From Blastomyces gilchristii SLH14081 (Eukaryota; Ascomycota; Eurotiomycetes; Onygenales; Ajellomycetaceae), in the NCBI RefSeq assembly GCF_000003855.2, contig NW_003101645.1, forward strand, positions 72,531 through 136,530: a DNA stretch of 64,000 nucleotides, written 5' to 3'. A model generated the notes under the pieces. That model ran no database searches. It saw only the letters and a list, made by a program, of their open reading frames with translations, and was not told the DNA's origin. Made by a program: the position numbers and the translations under genes. This document shows positions 12,078 through 23,829 of this stretch, piece after piece (within the stretch, counting starts at the first letter, position 1; each line of letters begins with the position of its first letter).

Positions 12078-14270
12078 TAGAAGCTCAGAGAGTCTTTGTA
12101 AGATTAAAACAGATATTTATAAACATAGTAATACTGTTTCACTTTAATCTCTTGCTCTTAATCAGATTGAAGATAGATGTCTTCTTCTTTACAATTTCAG
12201 AAATAGTCTTATAACTATAGTTAAATGAGAACTGAGTTTCAATAATCTTTTTCTTATGAAAGATGCAATCTGTGAAGATCAACTATAATATTTATAATCA
12301 GAAGCTTCTTATAATAGTGAAATTCTTTCATCACTGATATCACTACTTTGAGAATCTTATGATAGTGATTACTGTTAGAACTGATCATAACAGCTTATAA
12401 TAGTTTACTTTAATTAAGAAACTCTCATAGTAGCAGATTTACTGAGCTCAGAGACTGAGTGAGTTCTGATTCAAGATAGAACATATCAAGAGAACTAAGA
12501 ACTCAGCAGACAGATTCTCTCACAGATCAGACTATGTTAAGAAGACTAGAATAACAGATACAGAGAGACTAGAGAAGATAGAAAAGCTTTATAAAATGCT
12601 TAAACTGAGTGTTATAAAGAGATTGACTGAAGAGTCTCTCAATTCTCTATAAGAGAAGAGAGAAGAGAGAGAGAAGAAGCCTGTATAATTACTCTCTATA
12701 ATACTAAGAGTTAACACTCTGAAGATCTCTGTGAGAATTCTTGAAGAGAGTATCTATAATCTGAAGAGTTTATAAGCTTTGAGAAGTACTGTGAAAGATC
12801 TGATATAAGAGAAAATAGAGTATAAGTCTTTATAAGATCTTCTATTCAGATTGTCTGAACTGCAACTGAAGAATGAATATACTCAGTATATTTAGAAACT
12901 ACTCATAACAGAGATTAACTCTGTAGAAATAAAGAATTGAAGAGACTTAAATAATCTCTTATAAAGAGAGAACTGAATTTATATATCTGTGAATAAGTTT
13001 CTATATATAGAACTTATTAAAAGATATTATAACTCTTCTCTAGCAGGTTATTTTATAGATACTAGAACTCATGAGTTGCTTATAAGAAAATACTTCTGAC
13101 TGAAGATATGAGAACTTGTAAAGAAGATAGTGAATTCTTATACTATTTATCAGAATTCACAAGTAGTGCAGTTCAGATTATATAAAGAACTTACTTCTCT
13201 ACTTATTCTGCAGAAACCTTGAAAACAGCTAGAAATAAATACTCTTATAAGTCTCTCTGAAAGTAAGAATATATATGATATCTGCTTTGACAGTGTGCTG
13301 ATGATAGTGAATTACTTTACTAAGATAACATACTTTATATTCATCTGTAAGAACTTGAAGTCAAAGAATTTAACTTATATTTTTATCTGTGATATAATTC
13401 AGTTACATGAATTATCTGTAAACATTATCTCAGATAGAGAATTAATCTTTGTAGAAGAGTTCTGATCTGATCTGATAACTATATTAAAGATCTCATGAGA
13501 TCTAAGTATAACTTTTTATCAACAGACAGATGATCAGATAGAATATTTAATAAGTATATTAAAACAGTATCTGTGATACTTTGTCAATTATAATCAGAAT
13601 GACTGAGTATATTGATTGTTACTTACAGAGTTTATATATAATAACTCAAAGCATGTTAGTACAGATAAAACCCTCTTTGAAATACTCACTGAGACTTATT
13701 TATAAATGATCTTGATGAACTCATAAGAGTACACTATAGAGTGTGATGATGTTTGTGAACAGGCTAAGAGAATTCAGAAGATCTAAGAGAAAGCTTATAA
13801 ATTCTTAAGAAAGACTTAAGAGTATCAGAAGAGATACTATAACTTTAAGTATATTATAAAGAGTTTTAAGAAAGATGATAGAGTCTAACTAAGTCTAGAA
13901 AATATTATCACATAGAGATCTAGTAAGAAGCTGAATCTCTTATAAACAGAGTCTTATAAAATTATAAAGAAAGTTAGTTTACAACTGAGTTCTATAGATT
14001 GAAACTGTCATCTGAGTTACAGATATATAATATTTTTTATATCTCTTTACTTTATAAATATAAGGAATTCTCAGAAGAGAATTCTGTGACTCATCACTCT
14101 GTTCATAAAGTACTAGAGAGTAAAAGAGAATATCAGATCAAAGAAATTATTGACTCAGAGAAGTGAGATTATAAGCTCTGATTCAAGATTCAGTGATAAG
14201 AGTATTCTGACAAGATGAATGAGTTCACTTGAGAATCATTTAGATAGATAAGATATCTGCAGAAGCTGAG
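12078..14270 (+). pseudogene. Gypsy-3 RNase H, integrase and chromodomain, broken
   Basis: Gypsy-3 pol resumes after LINE-b. RNase H starts with EAQRVFVRLKQIF (12081 onward). The integrase shows a zinc-binding N-terminus (GYF..TRTHELL, about 13040-13160), then catalytic Asp at 13289 (FDSVLMIV), Asp at 13433 (NIISDREL) and Glu at 13541 (QTDDQIEY). All three codons are in one frame and exactly 35 residues separate the second Asp and the Glu, the DX35E spacing of retroviral-type integrases. A chromodomain (EYQIKEIID ... EFTWESF) lies at about 14120-14260; such domains steer integration to modified chromatin. The many stops are explained by C-to-T changes. Confidence 0.87.
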
Positions 14271-16157
14271 ACATGACTTTCATACTGTGAATTCTAATAA
14301 GTCAGAATAATGCAGTCTTCACTAAGAATCTGATTGTAATAAAGATATTAACACTGTCATTTGTAAACTCTAGTCTATAAGATAATAAGTTTCTACTGAA
14401 ATGAACAGTCTACAGTGTATACAAGAGAAGAAGAAATCATATTCTTATTAAAGCTAAAAAAAAAAAAAACAAGAAAATAAACAGAGTTATGAACACAATT
14501 TAGAGATTAATAAAGAAAAAACAAAGAAAACTCACACTTATATTCTTAATATCTATGACACTTAATCTCTTCACAACTATCAATTTCTCTCTTCAAAGAA
14601 ACAGAGAGTATCATGTCTGTGATACAGACAATTATTACATTTGATATAAAGACTGTCAGAAATGCACAGACTTCAGAGAAGCTGAATATCAGAGTATATA
14701 TAGTTGTAGTAGAGTCTTGAGAGCTGATTATCTGCACATGTGATCAGATATCTCTTATAAAGCTGTGTTCACTTTCTCAGTTGTGCTGAAGTATTCAGCT
14801 CAGAAATAATTGAGATATAGAGAGAGAACTTATCTATTCAGATTAACTCCTGTTATAAATTTATAATATTCACATTGTCTTGATTATCTGAATTTTGCAG
14901 GTACTCAGAGACTCATCTCTCATTAATAATGAGATTGTGAAAATGCACTGCAGTGTGAGAATCATTGATAGAAAATCTAGACATATTTGCATATGCCTGA
15001 TCAGAGATTGTGTGAGCAGAGAGAGAGTGATTATAGGCCTGCAGAGCTGCAGAAGACACTGACAATATCAGAAGCTTTATAAGAACTATCAGCTAGAGTC
15101 TGTAAGAAATTACTTATGAGAAGACTTACAGTAAAGAGAGAGACTGCACTACTTAAAGTCAGAAACTGATCTGAGAAAGATATGAAGTTGACTGCTGACC
15201 TGAAGATCAGATGCAGTGACAGAGCTGAGAGAAGTAAAGATATAATTGTGAACAGCAGTGTCTCTACTTCATCAGACAGTAAAAAGTAATCAGAGAAGTT
15301 GCAGAGACATTTATAAGAAGCTTAACAGTAATCAGATATTATTTATAAAGATATTAAAATTGAAAAAAATTTTTATTCTTGAGAAGTTCTTGAATTAATA
15401 TATAGATATTATCAGAAATACTCTCTCTCTGTTATCTAAGTGAAAACACTTTACAGATGAATGAGAATACTCACAGTTTATAAGAATGAAAGCTGTTATA
15501 GAAAAAGAAAAAAGAAGATAAGATTCTACAGACAGATCTGAGATATTTATACTACTCTAGAGAGATTTACTTACACTGTGAGTGATTCTACAGAACAGTT
15601 AGATCACTCTAGTAAATAAAAGTAATTATGAATCACAGATCTGAATCTTTCTATATAACTATAAAGAATGATTGCAGATTATGAATATCTTGATTCTATA
15701 ATTCTATAGAGTTAATAAAAGAATGAAAAATTCCTCACAATTCTACAGTATCAAAGAACAATGATTTATAAGAATAAGTGAAAGATTAACTCATAAATAC
15801 TTCTCTTTGATAAGAGTAATCTTATAAAGAGTAATTCATCTGTGAGATGAATCTGTATAATAATTACATAAGAATCTCATGAAAATAGTTAAGAGTCAAC
15901 TGAAACTCTTCTGTATAAAAGATATAAGATGAATCTGTGTAGTAGTCAGAGAAGAATCTATAGACTATAAAGAATCTCACAGAATAAGAAACTGAGTGAC
16001 AGACTCTTTTCTCTTTACAGTAATAAGAGATTTTTCCTCACTAAGATTTTTTATAGATATGAAGAGTTTTTAGTGAGTATTACTGCAGTACTGAGCTAAT
16101 TCTATAAAGTCACTCAGTGAAAGACTTCATGAATAAAGCCTTAGAGAGAGAGAAGTA
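14270..16157 (+). pseudogene. Possible extra ORF of Gypsy-3 between pol and 3' LTR, unknown function
   Basis: About 1.9 kb separates the chromodomain from the 3' LTR, which is unusual. One plus frame beginning at ATG 14555 can be followed to the polypurine tract (about 530 codons) if TGA is read as former Trp and TAA/TAG as former Gln or Trp. Its first part has a Cys-rich segment near 14612-14660 (HVCD, then DCQKC), a Lys/Arg-rich middle (about 15490-15530) and no obvious transmembrane run. An A-rich run at 14457-14471 precedes it. Because RIP stops can always be explained away, this frame is weakly supported. It may be an accessory or env-like gene, an old insertion, or noncoding. I recognise no family. 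Confidence 0.35.
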
Positions 16158-16415
16158 TGTAAGAAATTCTGCTTCTTATAAATTCTTTATCTCTATTTTT
16201 ATCTCTTATATAATCAATAGAGCTAGTGGCTCTTGACTACATATAACTATATAGACTGAAGTTCATGAATACTATTCATAACTCAGCTTAAATACTATTA
16301 TACATTTGACTTCTACATTTTATCTTTCTATTATGAATACTTCTAGTAGTTAATAGTACATATCACGCCAAGCTGCAAACACCTGAATAATCGCCTGCGA
16401 GCACTTATTCTTACA
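16158..16415 (+). repeat. Gypsy-3 3' LTR (258 bp) with polypurine tract upstream
   Basis: The LTR starts TGTAAGAA and ends TTCTTACA, a perfect 8-bp terminal inverted repeat of the usual TG...CA form. A purine tract (AGAGAGAGAGAAG, about 16143-16155) stands directly before it, as expected for plus-strand priming. The 3' end (16373-16415) keeps several CG and CC dinucleotides. The partner LTR is outside the window, so the end is set by the inverted repeat only. The next five bases, GATTA, would be the TSD. Confidence 0.75.
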
Positions 16416-16751
16416 GATTATCACAGTCTTTACAGAATTCTGTGAATTGATTTATATATATTCATTTATTAGCAGACAGTTGAGTGTTTAAAAAAGCAGT
16501 TATTATATCAATTTGTAGAACATATCATTCTCAGAATACTAAGATTATTATAAGAGCTTATGAGATAAATATAGAAATAATAGATGTAAAGATTTTTAAG
16601 TAATTGACTCTCTTTTATTAATGATTCTCACAGATAATTCAGCAGATCTTATAACAGATAACATCACTTATATTATTAAACTTTTTATCAAATACTTATT
16701 AACTATGAAGAATACTTATTTATGATATTCTTTCAATTAGTTATCAGATCT
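16416..16751. other. AT-rich sequence of unknown origin between Gypsy-3 and A1
   Basis: No recognisable gene or element motif. It continues at 37893 on the far side of Gypsy-1 A1, as shown by the GATCT duplication, and is therefore the older sequence into which A1 inserted. Confidence 0.6.
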
Positions 16752-17059
16752 TGTGGCGGGCTGCGCCCGATCAATCATATAGACTATTCTGTTACACTTC
16801 ACAGATTCCAATCACTTCATTCTCGAACGCGTACGCTCCGATTCTCAGCCATTCTTGATCACTGATTCTCGGCCGCTACAAACGCGCGTATATTCTCCCG
16901 CCCCGAAGCTCCACCGCGTACACCACCACATATGTGTATAAATATCCATCTCAATCACTGATTCTCACACTTTCTCTTTCTTTCCTTCTCTAACATTTTT
17001 ATCTTTGTTATATAAGATCTATAATATTATACCAATCTATTCAGCATAGGCCTCTTACA
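16752..17059 (+). repeat. Gypsy-1 A1 5' LTR
   Basis: This is the best preserved LTR of the family: it keeps the start TGTGGCGGGCTGCGCCCG and runs of CG-containing sequence up to about 16930, with a TATAAATA box near 16936. It ends CATAGGCCTCTTACA. It serves as the reference for judging mutation direction in the other Gypsy-1 LTRs. No convincing tRNA primer site (TGG...) follows it. Confidence 0.93.
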
Positions 17060-18510
17060 CTATAAAAACATTCATTGTCTTCTCATCAGAAACAATTATT
17101 TATCAAGAGATATTCAAATGTGTAACAATGTGTAAGAAATAGAGAAACAGTCAAATAGTTAAGTAGACACTGAGTTTTCAGATAGTTCTCAGATAGAAGC
17201 TTACTCATCAGTCACTCTGGCCCTGTAACAAGATCTTATGAAGAGAATAAAATCTTATAAGAGAATGTCAGTGAAAGATCTGAGAGTTCTGACACTCAGA
17301 TATATGAGAATACAATTATATATCTGATAATTGATATAACTATATCTAATAATAATATAAAACTCTCAAATATGAGTATAGACACAGTGTCACAGTGACT
17401 CTGAGTAATGTTGAAACTATAATAATAATAAATAGCTGATATGCATGCAACTTAACAATGTCAATACAAAGAGATTCAATAACTAACTCACACAATTTCA
17501 ACATCTACAGAATCAAATATAAAAGCACTGAAAGAATACTTAGATACTTCTGTATATTTTAATACTTTCAATCTCACTCTCTACTTATCATGAAGAATGA
17601 AAATACTTGTAAAACTAAGTGTAGATAAAGATGTCATCAGTTCATTAATTAATTAAGATTAATATATCAATGAATAATTGAAAGATCACATAAAACAGAA
17701 GTTCTATTCATGAATGAAAGTATATAAATCAGCATTATGAATATCTGATAATATTATGAAATATCTTGATATTCTGTTCTGAGACACTGCTATATAATAG
17801 AAAGTATTAGATTAACTACAGAGTATCTAACAGAGAAATATTTCTCTTATAATATTTATTCCTGACTTCAACACCAAGATTCTAGAAGTAGATAATCAAT
17901 CTTGAAAGAATTGAATGAAGATTAGTATACTCAAGAAGACATTAACTTTTGAACTCTTACAAGCTCTTGTAAGTGTAGATAAAGATCAGACTTATGAAGA
18001 CTTCTGCACACAGCTTCAGACAATGAATGACTATCTTACTAAGCTCAAGAATATACAAAACAGTGATAGAAGATGTTACATCTCAGTAACTCATACACTT
18101 ACACTGAGAAATAACAATGATGCAGATGCTATGAATTGAGTAGACTTAAATATCTACACATAAGCAAGAGTCTTCACTATTCAGACAGACTTCTAAGTCT
18201 CTGAGATCACTTCTGAAGAAGTTGCTGATCAATGTCAACATAAAGTGTATATTAACTGTAACTGATCAGAATACATTGCTTTCAACTGCTGATCAATCTA
18301 TGTGTCTTCATACTTGAGAGAAAGATCAGCATCTTCTTATTCAAAGAATGAATCAGCACCTGTCTACATCAATCATATTATATTAGAGAAAGATTCAGAA
18401 GATAACTATGAGAATGCTCTGATGAAACAGAGAAAAGATTAGCTTCTGTTCAAATTTGTAAACAGAAGCTTGAAGAGATCAGATAATAATAATTTGAAGA
18501 GAAGATAGTA
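17060..18510 (+). pseudogene. Gypsy-1 A1 leader and gag, broken
   Basis: The first ~350 bp are leader. Gag can be read from about 17430 and includes a retrotransposon-gag-like helical region (17740-17930; reading QKVLDQLQSIQQRN) and a degenerate CCHC knuckle at about 18240-18300 (Y-I-N-C-x4-Y-x4-C), in which one Cys and the His have become Tyr by TGT-to-TAT and CAC/CAT-to-TAC/TAT changes. Gag packages the element RNA. The run 17915-18139 is the longest stop-free piece and lies in a different frame from the protease at 18511, so a programmed or mutational frameshift lies between them. Confidence 0.75.
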
Positions 18511-21476
18511 ATGAATGTGATTCTTGTATCTACTGTGATTGATAATATGTATAATATAAAAGTCATGATAGACAGTGATCTATGTTACTATACAATAATA
18601 AAATCTTCAGTTATAAGATATTATAATCTTCAGTGTATTTCTTTATCAAAATCTCAACTTCTCACAGAATTTAATAATTCAAAAGACATTTATATCTATT
18701 ACATGATGAAGCTGATCATAGATGTGAAAGAATATCAATATAAAGATGTCTGTGCATATAAAGTTGATAATCTTGATTACAATCTTATGCTAGAACTTGC
18801 CTGACTATCTGAACAAGATATCTTATTAAATGCTTAAAACAGAAGCTTGATATTCTCTAATAATGATAGAATTCATGAAGATGATGTTCACAAGACTATT
18901 GATCTGACACAGATCTCTGTCAATATCTATAAAATACTCAGAAAAAGAAGTCACTGAAAGAATTATCAATAGCAGAATCATGTATCAATCTATTTCATTA
19001 GTCTGATTAATATTAAAAAGACTCTAGAAAAATTATTCTATATTATAATAACAGGTTCTTGTACAAAACTCTCTCAATAATATCATGAATATCTAGATAT
19101 CTTCTGATAAGATAATATTATAAACATACTCTTCTTATAAGATCTCAGAGTGAATCACAGTATCAAGTTAGAGAAAAAGAATGATAAAGATCTCAAATCA
19201 TCATAAGACTCTCTTTATAACATGTCTCAAGATGAACTTCTTCTTCTTTGAAAGACACTCAATAATCTATTAAATAAAGAATTCATATGTGTTAGTAACT
19301 CTTTCACTGCAGTCTCTATTCTCTTTATAAAGAAATCAGGTGAAGAACTCTGATTCTGTGTGAACTACTGAGATCTGAACAGATTGATAAAGAAAGATTG
19401 ATACTTCTTATCTCTCATCAATGAAACTCTAGCACAGATCAGATAAGTTTAATAATTTATAAAATTAGATATCATCACTATGTTTTATAAGATTTATATC
19501 ACTGAAGAAGATGAATGACTTACAGTATTCTGAACACATTATAATCTCTTTGAATGAATAGTCACATTCTTTGAACTGACTAATGCTCTCAGTATATTTC
19601 AGAAGTATATTAACTGAGTACTCTGAGATTTTCTTAATAAGTTTATATCTGCTTATCTAGATAACATTCTCATCTTTATCAATGAATTCAGAAAAGAATA
19701 TCAAGAGTATGTATAAAAGATATTATAACAGCTATAAGAAGCAGAACTACTGATAGATATTGATAAGTATGATTTTAAAGTCAAGAGTATCAAGTATCTG
19801 AGTTTTATTATAGAAGCTGGCAAGAAGATTTGAATAAATCCTGAGAAAGTCTCTGTCATTCTTGAATGAGAAGCTCTGTATACTGTGAAAGATATATAAA
19901 GCTTTATTAGATTTTCTAACTTTTATCAGCAATTTATATGAAACTTCTCAGATATCATGAGACCACTTACAGATCTTACTAAGAAAGACTCAGTATTTCA
20001 ATAATCAGTGAATACTGAAGCTGCATTTATACAGATAAAGAAGATATTCATTAATACTTCTCTACTGATAATATTTGATTCTGATTATAAGATAGTTATT
20101 GAAGCTGATTTCTCTGACTATATAATAGAAGAAGTGATATTGTAATATGATAATGAAGAGATTCTATAATCATGTATCTTTATATCTAAGAAACTGAGTT
20201 TCACTGAATACAATTATGAGATCTATAATAAGAAACTTCTTACAATCATACACTATTTAGAAGAATGAGACTCTGAACTTCAAAGTGTCTCTGAATTTGA
20301 GATAGTCATAGATTATAAGAATCTCAAATACTTCATAATTATCTATAAACTCACTGAATAATAGATATGATAATCTGAGTTCTTAAGCTGCTTTCATTTT
20401 ACAATACACTACTGTTCTGATAGCCAGAACTCAATGACAGATGCTCTCTTATAATAAGAGCAAGATATGTCATCTGATGTAACAGATACTTACTGAATGA
20501 ACTGAGAGCACTGGCTCTTGAACTTGAAGATACTAGTTGATCAAGATGGAACAGTTCATGACACTATACATACTTTCTCAGTTAGAACTGTCATTGATAT
20601 CTTCACTTCTTCTACACTGAATGAACTGTGATATACAGCAGCTCAGATGAATGAACTTCTTCAGACTCTCACTGAAGCAGTATATCAAGAAGCACTCTGA
20701 TTTTTCTCAGAACTATGTATAAGAACTGATATCTCAGAATGTTTAATTGATGATAATAATGCTCTACAATTCTGTGAATGACACTGAGTCTCTCACTTCA
20801 AACTCTTACACACTCAGATAATACAAGAGATGTATGATTCATGTATAACTGATTATTCAGGCTGTAAATAACTGTATAGAATAGTCTTCTGAGAGTTCTA
20901 CTGACCTGAGATATTAAACAGTATCAGACACTTCATCTGAAACTGCAATCACTGTTCTTCTATTATCTCATGAAAAGACTGTAGAAAAGATCTATTGAAA
21001 TCACTTAATATTCTCAATAGAATCTAGTGAGATGTAGTAATTGACTTCACTGTCAATCTATCTAAGAGTAAGAATTGTAGAAACATTCTGATCATTATGA
21101 ATCAACTGAGCAAAGATGTAATATTGAAATCTTGTAATAAGATAAACACTGAACAAGTTACTGAAGCTTTTCTACAGAGCTCATTCTATCAGATGCATGA
21201 ATTGCTGAGATCTATAGTATCAGATTGAAGCTGTTAATTTGTGAGCACTCTCTGAACAAGAATCTGTCAAGTTCTCAAGATTATACATTATCTATTAACT
21301 GTTTATCACTCTGAGACTGATAATGTATCAGAATGAATAATTCAGACTGTGAAGAATTATCTCTGAAAGTTCTGTAATTACTTACAAGATAATTGACATA
21401 ATCTTCTTCTACATACAGAGGTCACTATCAATGATTGAGATGCTGTTTCAACAGGTGTAAGCCTGTTCTTTCTTAC
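18511..21476 (+). pseudogene. Gypsy-1 A1 pol: protease, reverse transcriptase, RNase H, integrase core, broken
   Basis: An aspartic-protease-like segment (18511-18806) has MIDSD in place of the expected D-S/T-G and ends YNLMLELAWL, the counterpart of the ILG-x-x-WL motif. Reverse transcriptase follows from about 19290; its catalytic box is YLDN at 19654-19665 (second Asp lost). RNase H lies at about 19980-20450. The integrase has Asp at 21043, Asp at 21223 and Glu at 21331, all in one frame with 35 residues between the second Asp and the Glu. Gypsy-2 then interrupts the integrase C-terminus. Copy D (46598-46609) and C1 (about 58530-58545) retain intact YLDD boxes, so the family was once active. 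Confidence 0.88.
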
Positions 21477-22008
21477 TGTAACATGACGGAACTGAAGCAG
21501 TGGCTAGTCAGCGGCATCATGTAGAGATAGTTGTTTGAGAAGCTGTATAAATGAGCTTAACTATCTTGCTTAAATAGTGAGCTTGTAGGCTACAGAGTTA
21601 TTGTGAGAATATCACAGATATAATACTTAGTATACTAAGAAGATTGTATGAGACACACAGTAACTCTTGTATATATTTCAGTAGAAGAAAAATGAATCAC
21701 TACTTCTTTGATAAGAAGTCAGCATCTAGCTATTCTATATAAATAATGAGTGAATACTCTTCTCTCATTTCATGAGTGAGAATAGCTGGAGTGATATCTC
21801 AGTAGTATCTTATTATCAAGAAAGAGTAATCTGCTAATCTTATATAGAAGTGAGATTCTTATATTCATCAATCAGATCTTTCTATGATATATTCAAATAA
21901 TGTTATAAAGTGATTAAAAACTGATTCAGATGAGATAAAATCATCTGCATGAAAGTGATAAGTTATATAAAACTGCAGCAGAGTCTTGATACTGCTGAGA
22001 GTATAATA
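21477..22008 (-). repeat. Gypsy-2 3' LTR with polypurine tract
   Basis: This is the 3' LTR because the element is on the minus strand. On the plus strand it starts TGTAACATGACGGAAC and ends near GTATAATA (GTATGACA in the other LTR). Its first ~60 bp, the outer edge of the element, keep CG and GG, whereas the inner part is mutated. The sequence just inside (22010-22023) reads as AAAGAGAAGAGTA on the minus strand, a polypurine tract. Confidence 0.92.
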
Positions 22009-22469
22009 ATACTCTTCTCTTTAAGAGTATAGTTCTGATACTCTCAAGATTATTAGATTAGAAATTATCTTTGTTATATAGTAATAATTATCAATCAATT
22101 GATAGTATATGTACTGTATATAATATAAAGAAATAGATGAGTTTTTCTGCTAACTGTGTAGATCTTTCTTTTCTTATCTTCATTCAAATCAAATATATGA
22201 TAAGTGAGTTTCTTATATATTGATTTGAAATGTGAAAAATGTAGTTAATAAGTGACTTATAGATCTCTTAATATATTCTATTCTATATATGAAATTCTCT
22301 GTAAAAGTGATATATTTTTAGAGATAAAGTTAACAGTAGTAACAGGATTTTTTGAAAAGATTTCTCTTCTTTATAAAATATTTTTCTTTCTCTTCTCTCA
22401 ATTGTAATAGTGAGTGTATGAGAGTATCATTTTTAAAGAATAATAAAGAACTTATTCTGATATTTTCTA

Positions 22470-23400
22470 GTGAATAATAAATGTCTTTGTAATGCAGCTG
22501 CAGCCTCTGTGACTGCTAAGAAAGCCAGATTGAAGGCAGAGACAGCAGTGTTGACAGACCGCGGGAGTATTACTTTCATTGTCACATCTTCTCCTGCTTC
22601 TCTTGCAGCTGTGATGATAGTTGCTGTGCCTTGCAGTGAGGTGTCATCTCTTCTGCCAGTCAGTGCATCTGCACCTGGTTCATTCTCTGCTCCTCTCATC
22701 ACTGTTGTGACGCCGCCTCCTCCCTCAGTCAATACAGTGATATATGACCCTGTGTGATTATTCAGAGAGAAACCTGAAGAGAGCTTGATTCTGAGAACAG
22801 TGACTCTGAGAAGCTCAATCTGTAGTTTCTCTCTCACAGCACATCTGAGCTCTGCTCAGAATACTGCTGAGTTAAGTCTGCAGAGTTCTGCAGTTTCTTT
22901 GTCTTCTCTCTATGAGAAGGCTTCAGTGCAGTCTCTGATCAGCACTGCTACTTATCTGCACTGTGTTAAGCAGCTGAAGAAGAGAGGGATTTTATATATC
23001 TATCTCTTCTCTCACTCTTATTATTTCTGTTGTATCTGTAATAATGACTTCTGTCTCTCTGTAAGTATTATCTCACAGAAAGATATTATATCAGCTCTGA
23101 CAAGAAGTCTAAATACTTAAGCAGTACAGAGTGAGAGTCTCAAAACTTCAAGTATTAATAAATTCTGTCAAGACTGAGAAGATCTCTCTTACTCATCTGT
23201 AAAAGAAGATGAAAGTATGAATCTCTGAGATGAAAAAACATCTCAGAATGACTGATCTTAAGAAGAAATTAGTCAGTGCTGCTGTTGAAAGCACTGCAGA
23301 GATTAATTACTGATTAAAAAGAATCTTACTTCAATTGAAGCAGATGACTGAGATACTTTGTAAGTTGATAAGTTGATATTTTTATACATTTCTCATACTC
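22470..23400 (+). pseudogene. Possible antisense ORF in a GC-rich patch of Gypsy-2, unknown function
   Basis: A plus-strand frame, antisense to Gypsy-2 pol, runs from ATG 22470 to TAA 23118-23120 with one TGA (22755-22757). It can be extended to about 23400 by reading TGA and TAA as mutated codons. The N-terminal part is rich in Ala, Ser, Val and Thr with a short proline run; later there are Cys residues and a Lys-Lys-Arg stretch. Bases 22490-22910 keep CG, CC and GG, unlike their surroundings. A 134-codon minus-strand frame (22433-22837) overlaps it and is the main alternative. I recognise no family. An antisense ORF between pol and 3' LTR is known in some plant gypsy lineages; the parallel is only positional. 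Confidence 0.35.
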
Positions 23401-23829
23401 TTCTATAATGCTGCAGTACTAACTTCTCAGTAGATAAAGATATCAGTGTCAGAGACTTCAATGATAAAGAATGAGTTTAATGAGAGTGTGATTATTAATG
23501 AGTAGACTCTGATCTCTCTTTTTACTTTTTTAATGAGCTGCAGCTCTATTAGAATAGCAGCAGTTCATAGATTGATAATATTAATCTTTTTATTAATTTT
23601 CAATATTTCTTTTCTCTAATCATTTCAGAAATTTTACACTTGTGTAGTCTCATTAAACTTCTAAAAAATTCTTTGAGAGAAAATAGAAGAAGAGTACTAC
23701 AGAGTCTATAAAACACTAACTTATTATTATAAGATTATCTCTAAAAAACTCTTTGAAAAAAATGAGAAGTCTTAAGTAATATTTCTTACTTAATATCTCT
23801 GATATATAACAGAGTAATCTCTATTAACT

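Larger units (their letters stand above)
1904..16415 (+). mobile_element. Gypsy-3 LTR retrotransposon (chromodomain type), 5' end outside window, split by LINE-b
   Basis: This is a plus-strand Ty3/gypsy element in the order gag zinc knuckle (2681-2722), protease region, reverse transcriptase (about 3440-4100), RNase H (4240-4300 continuing at 12078), integrase with D, D, E at 13289, 13433 and 13541, chromodomain (about 14120-14260), an unusual extra region (14270-16140), a polypurine tract and a 3' LTR ending at 16415. LINE-b (4301-12077) interrupts RNase H and is flanked by an 11-bp TSD. The 5' LTR is not in the window. Without LINE-b the visible part is about 6.7 kb. It is heavily mutated by transitions and not coding today. 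Confidence 0.88.

Noticed and set aside
22433..22837. 134-codon minus-strand frame as Gypsy-2 accessory gene
   Set aside because: It overlaps the longer plus-strand frame and starts at a non-ATG codon; strand choice cannot be settled here, so it is mentioned only as the alternative.
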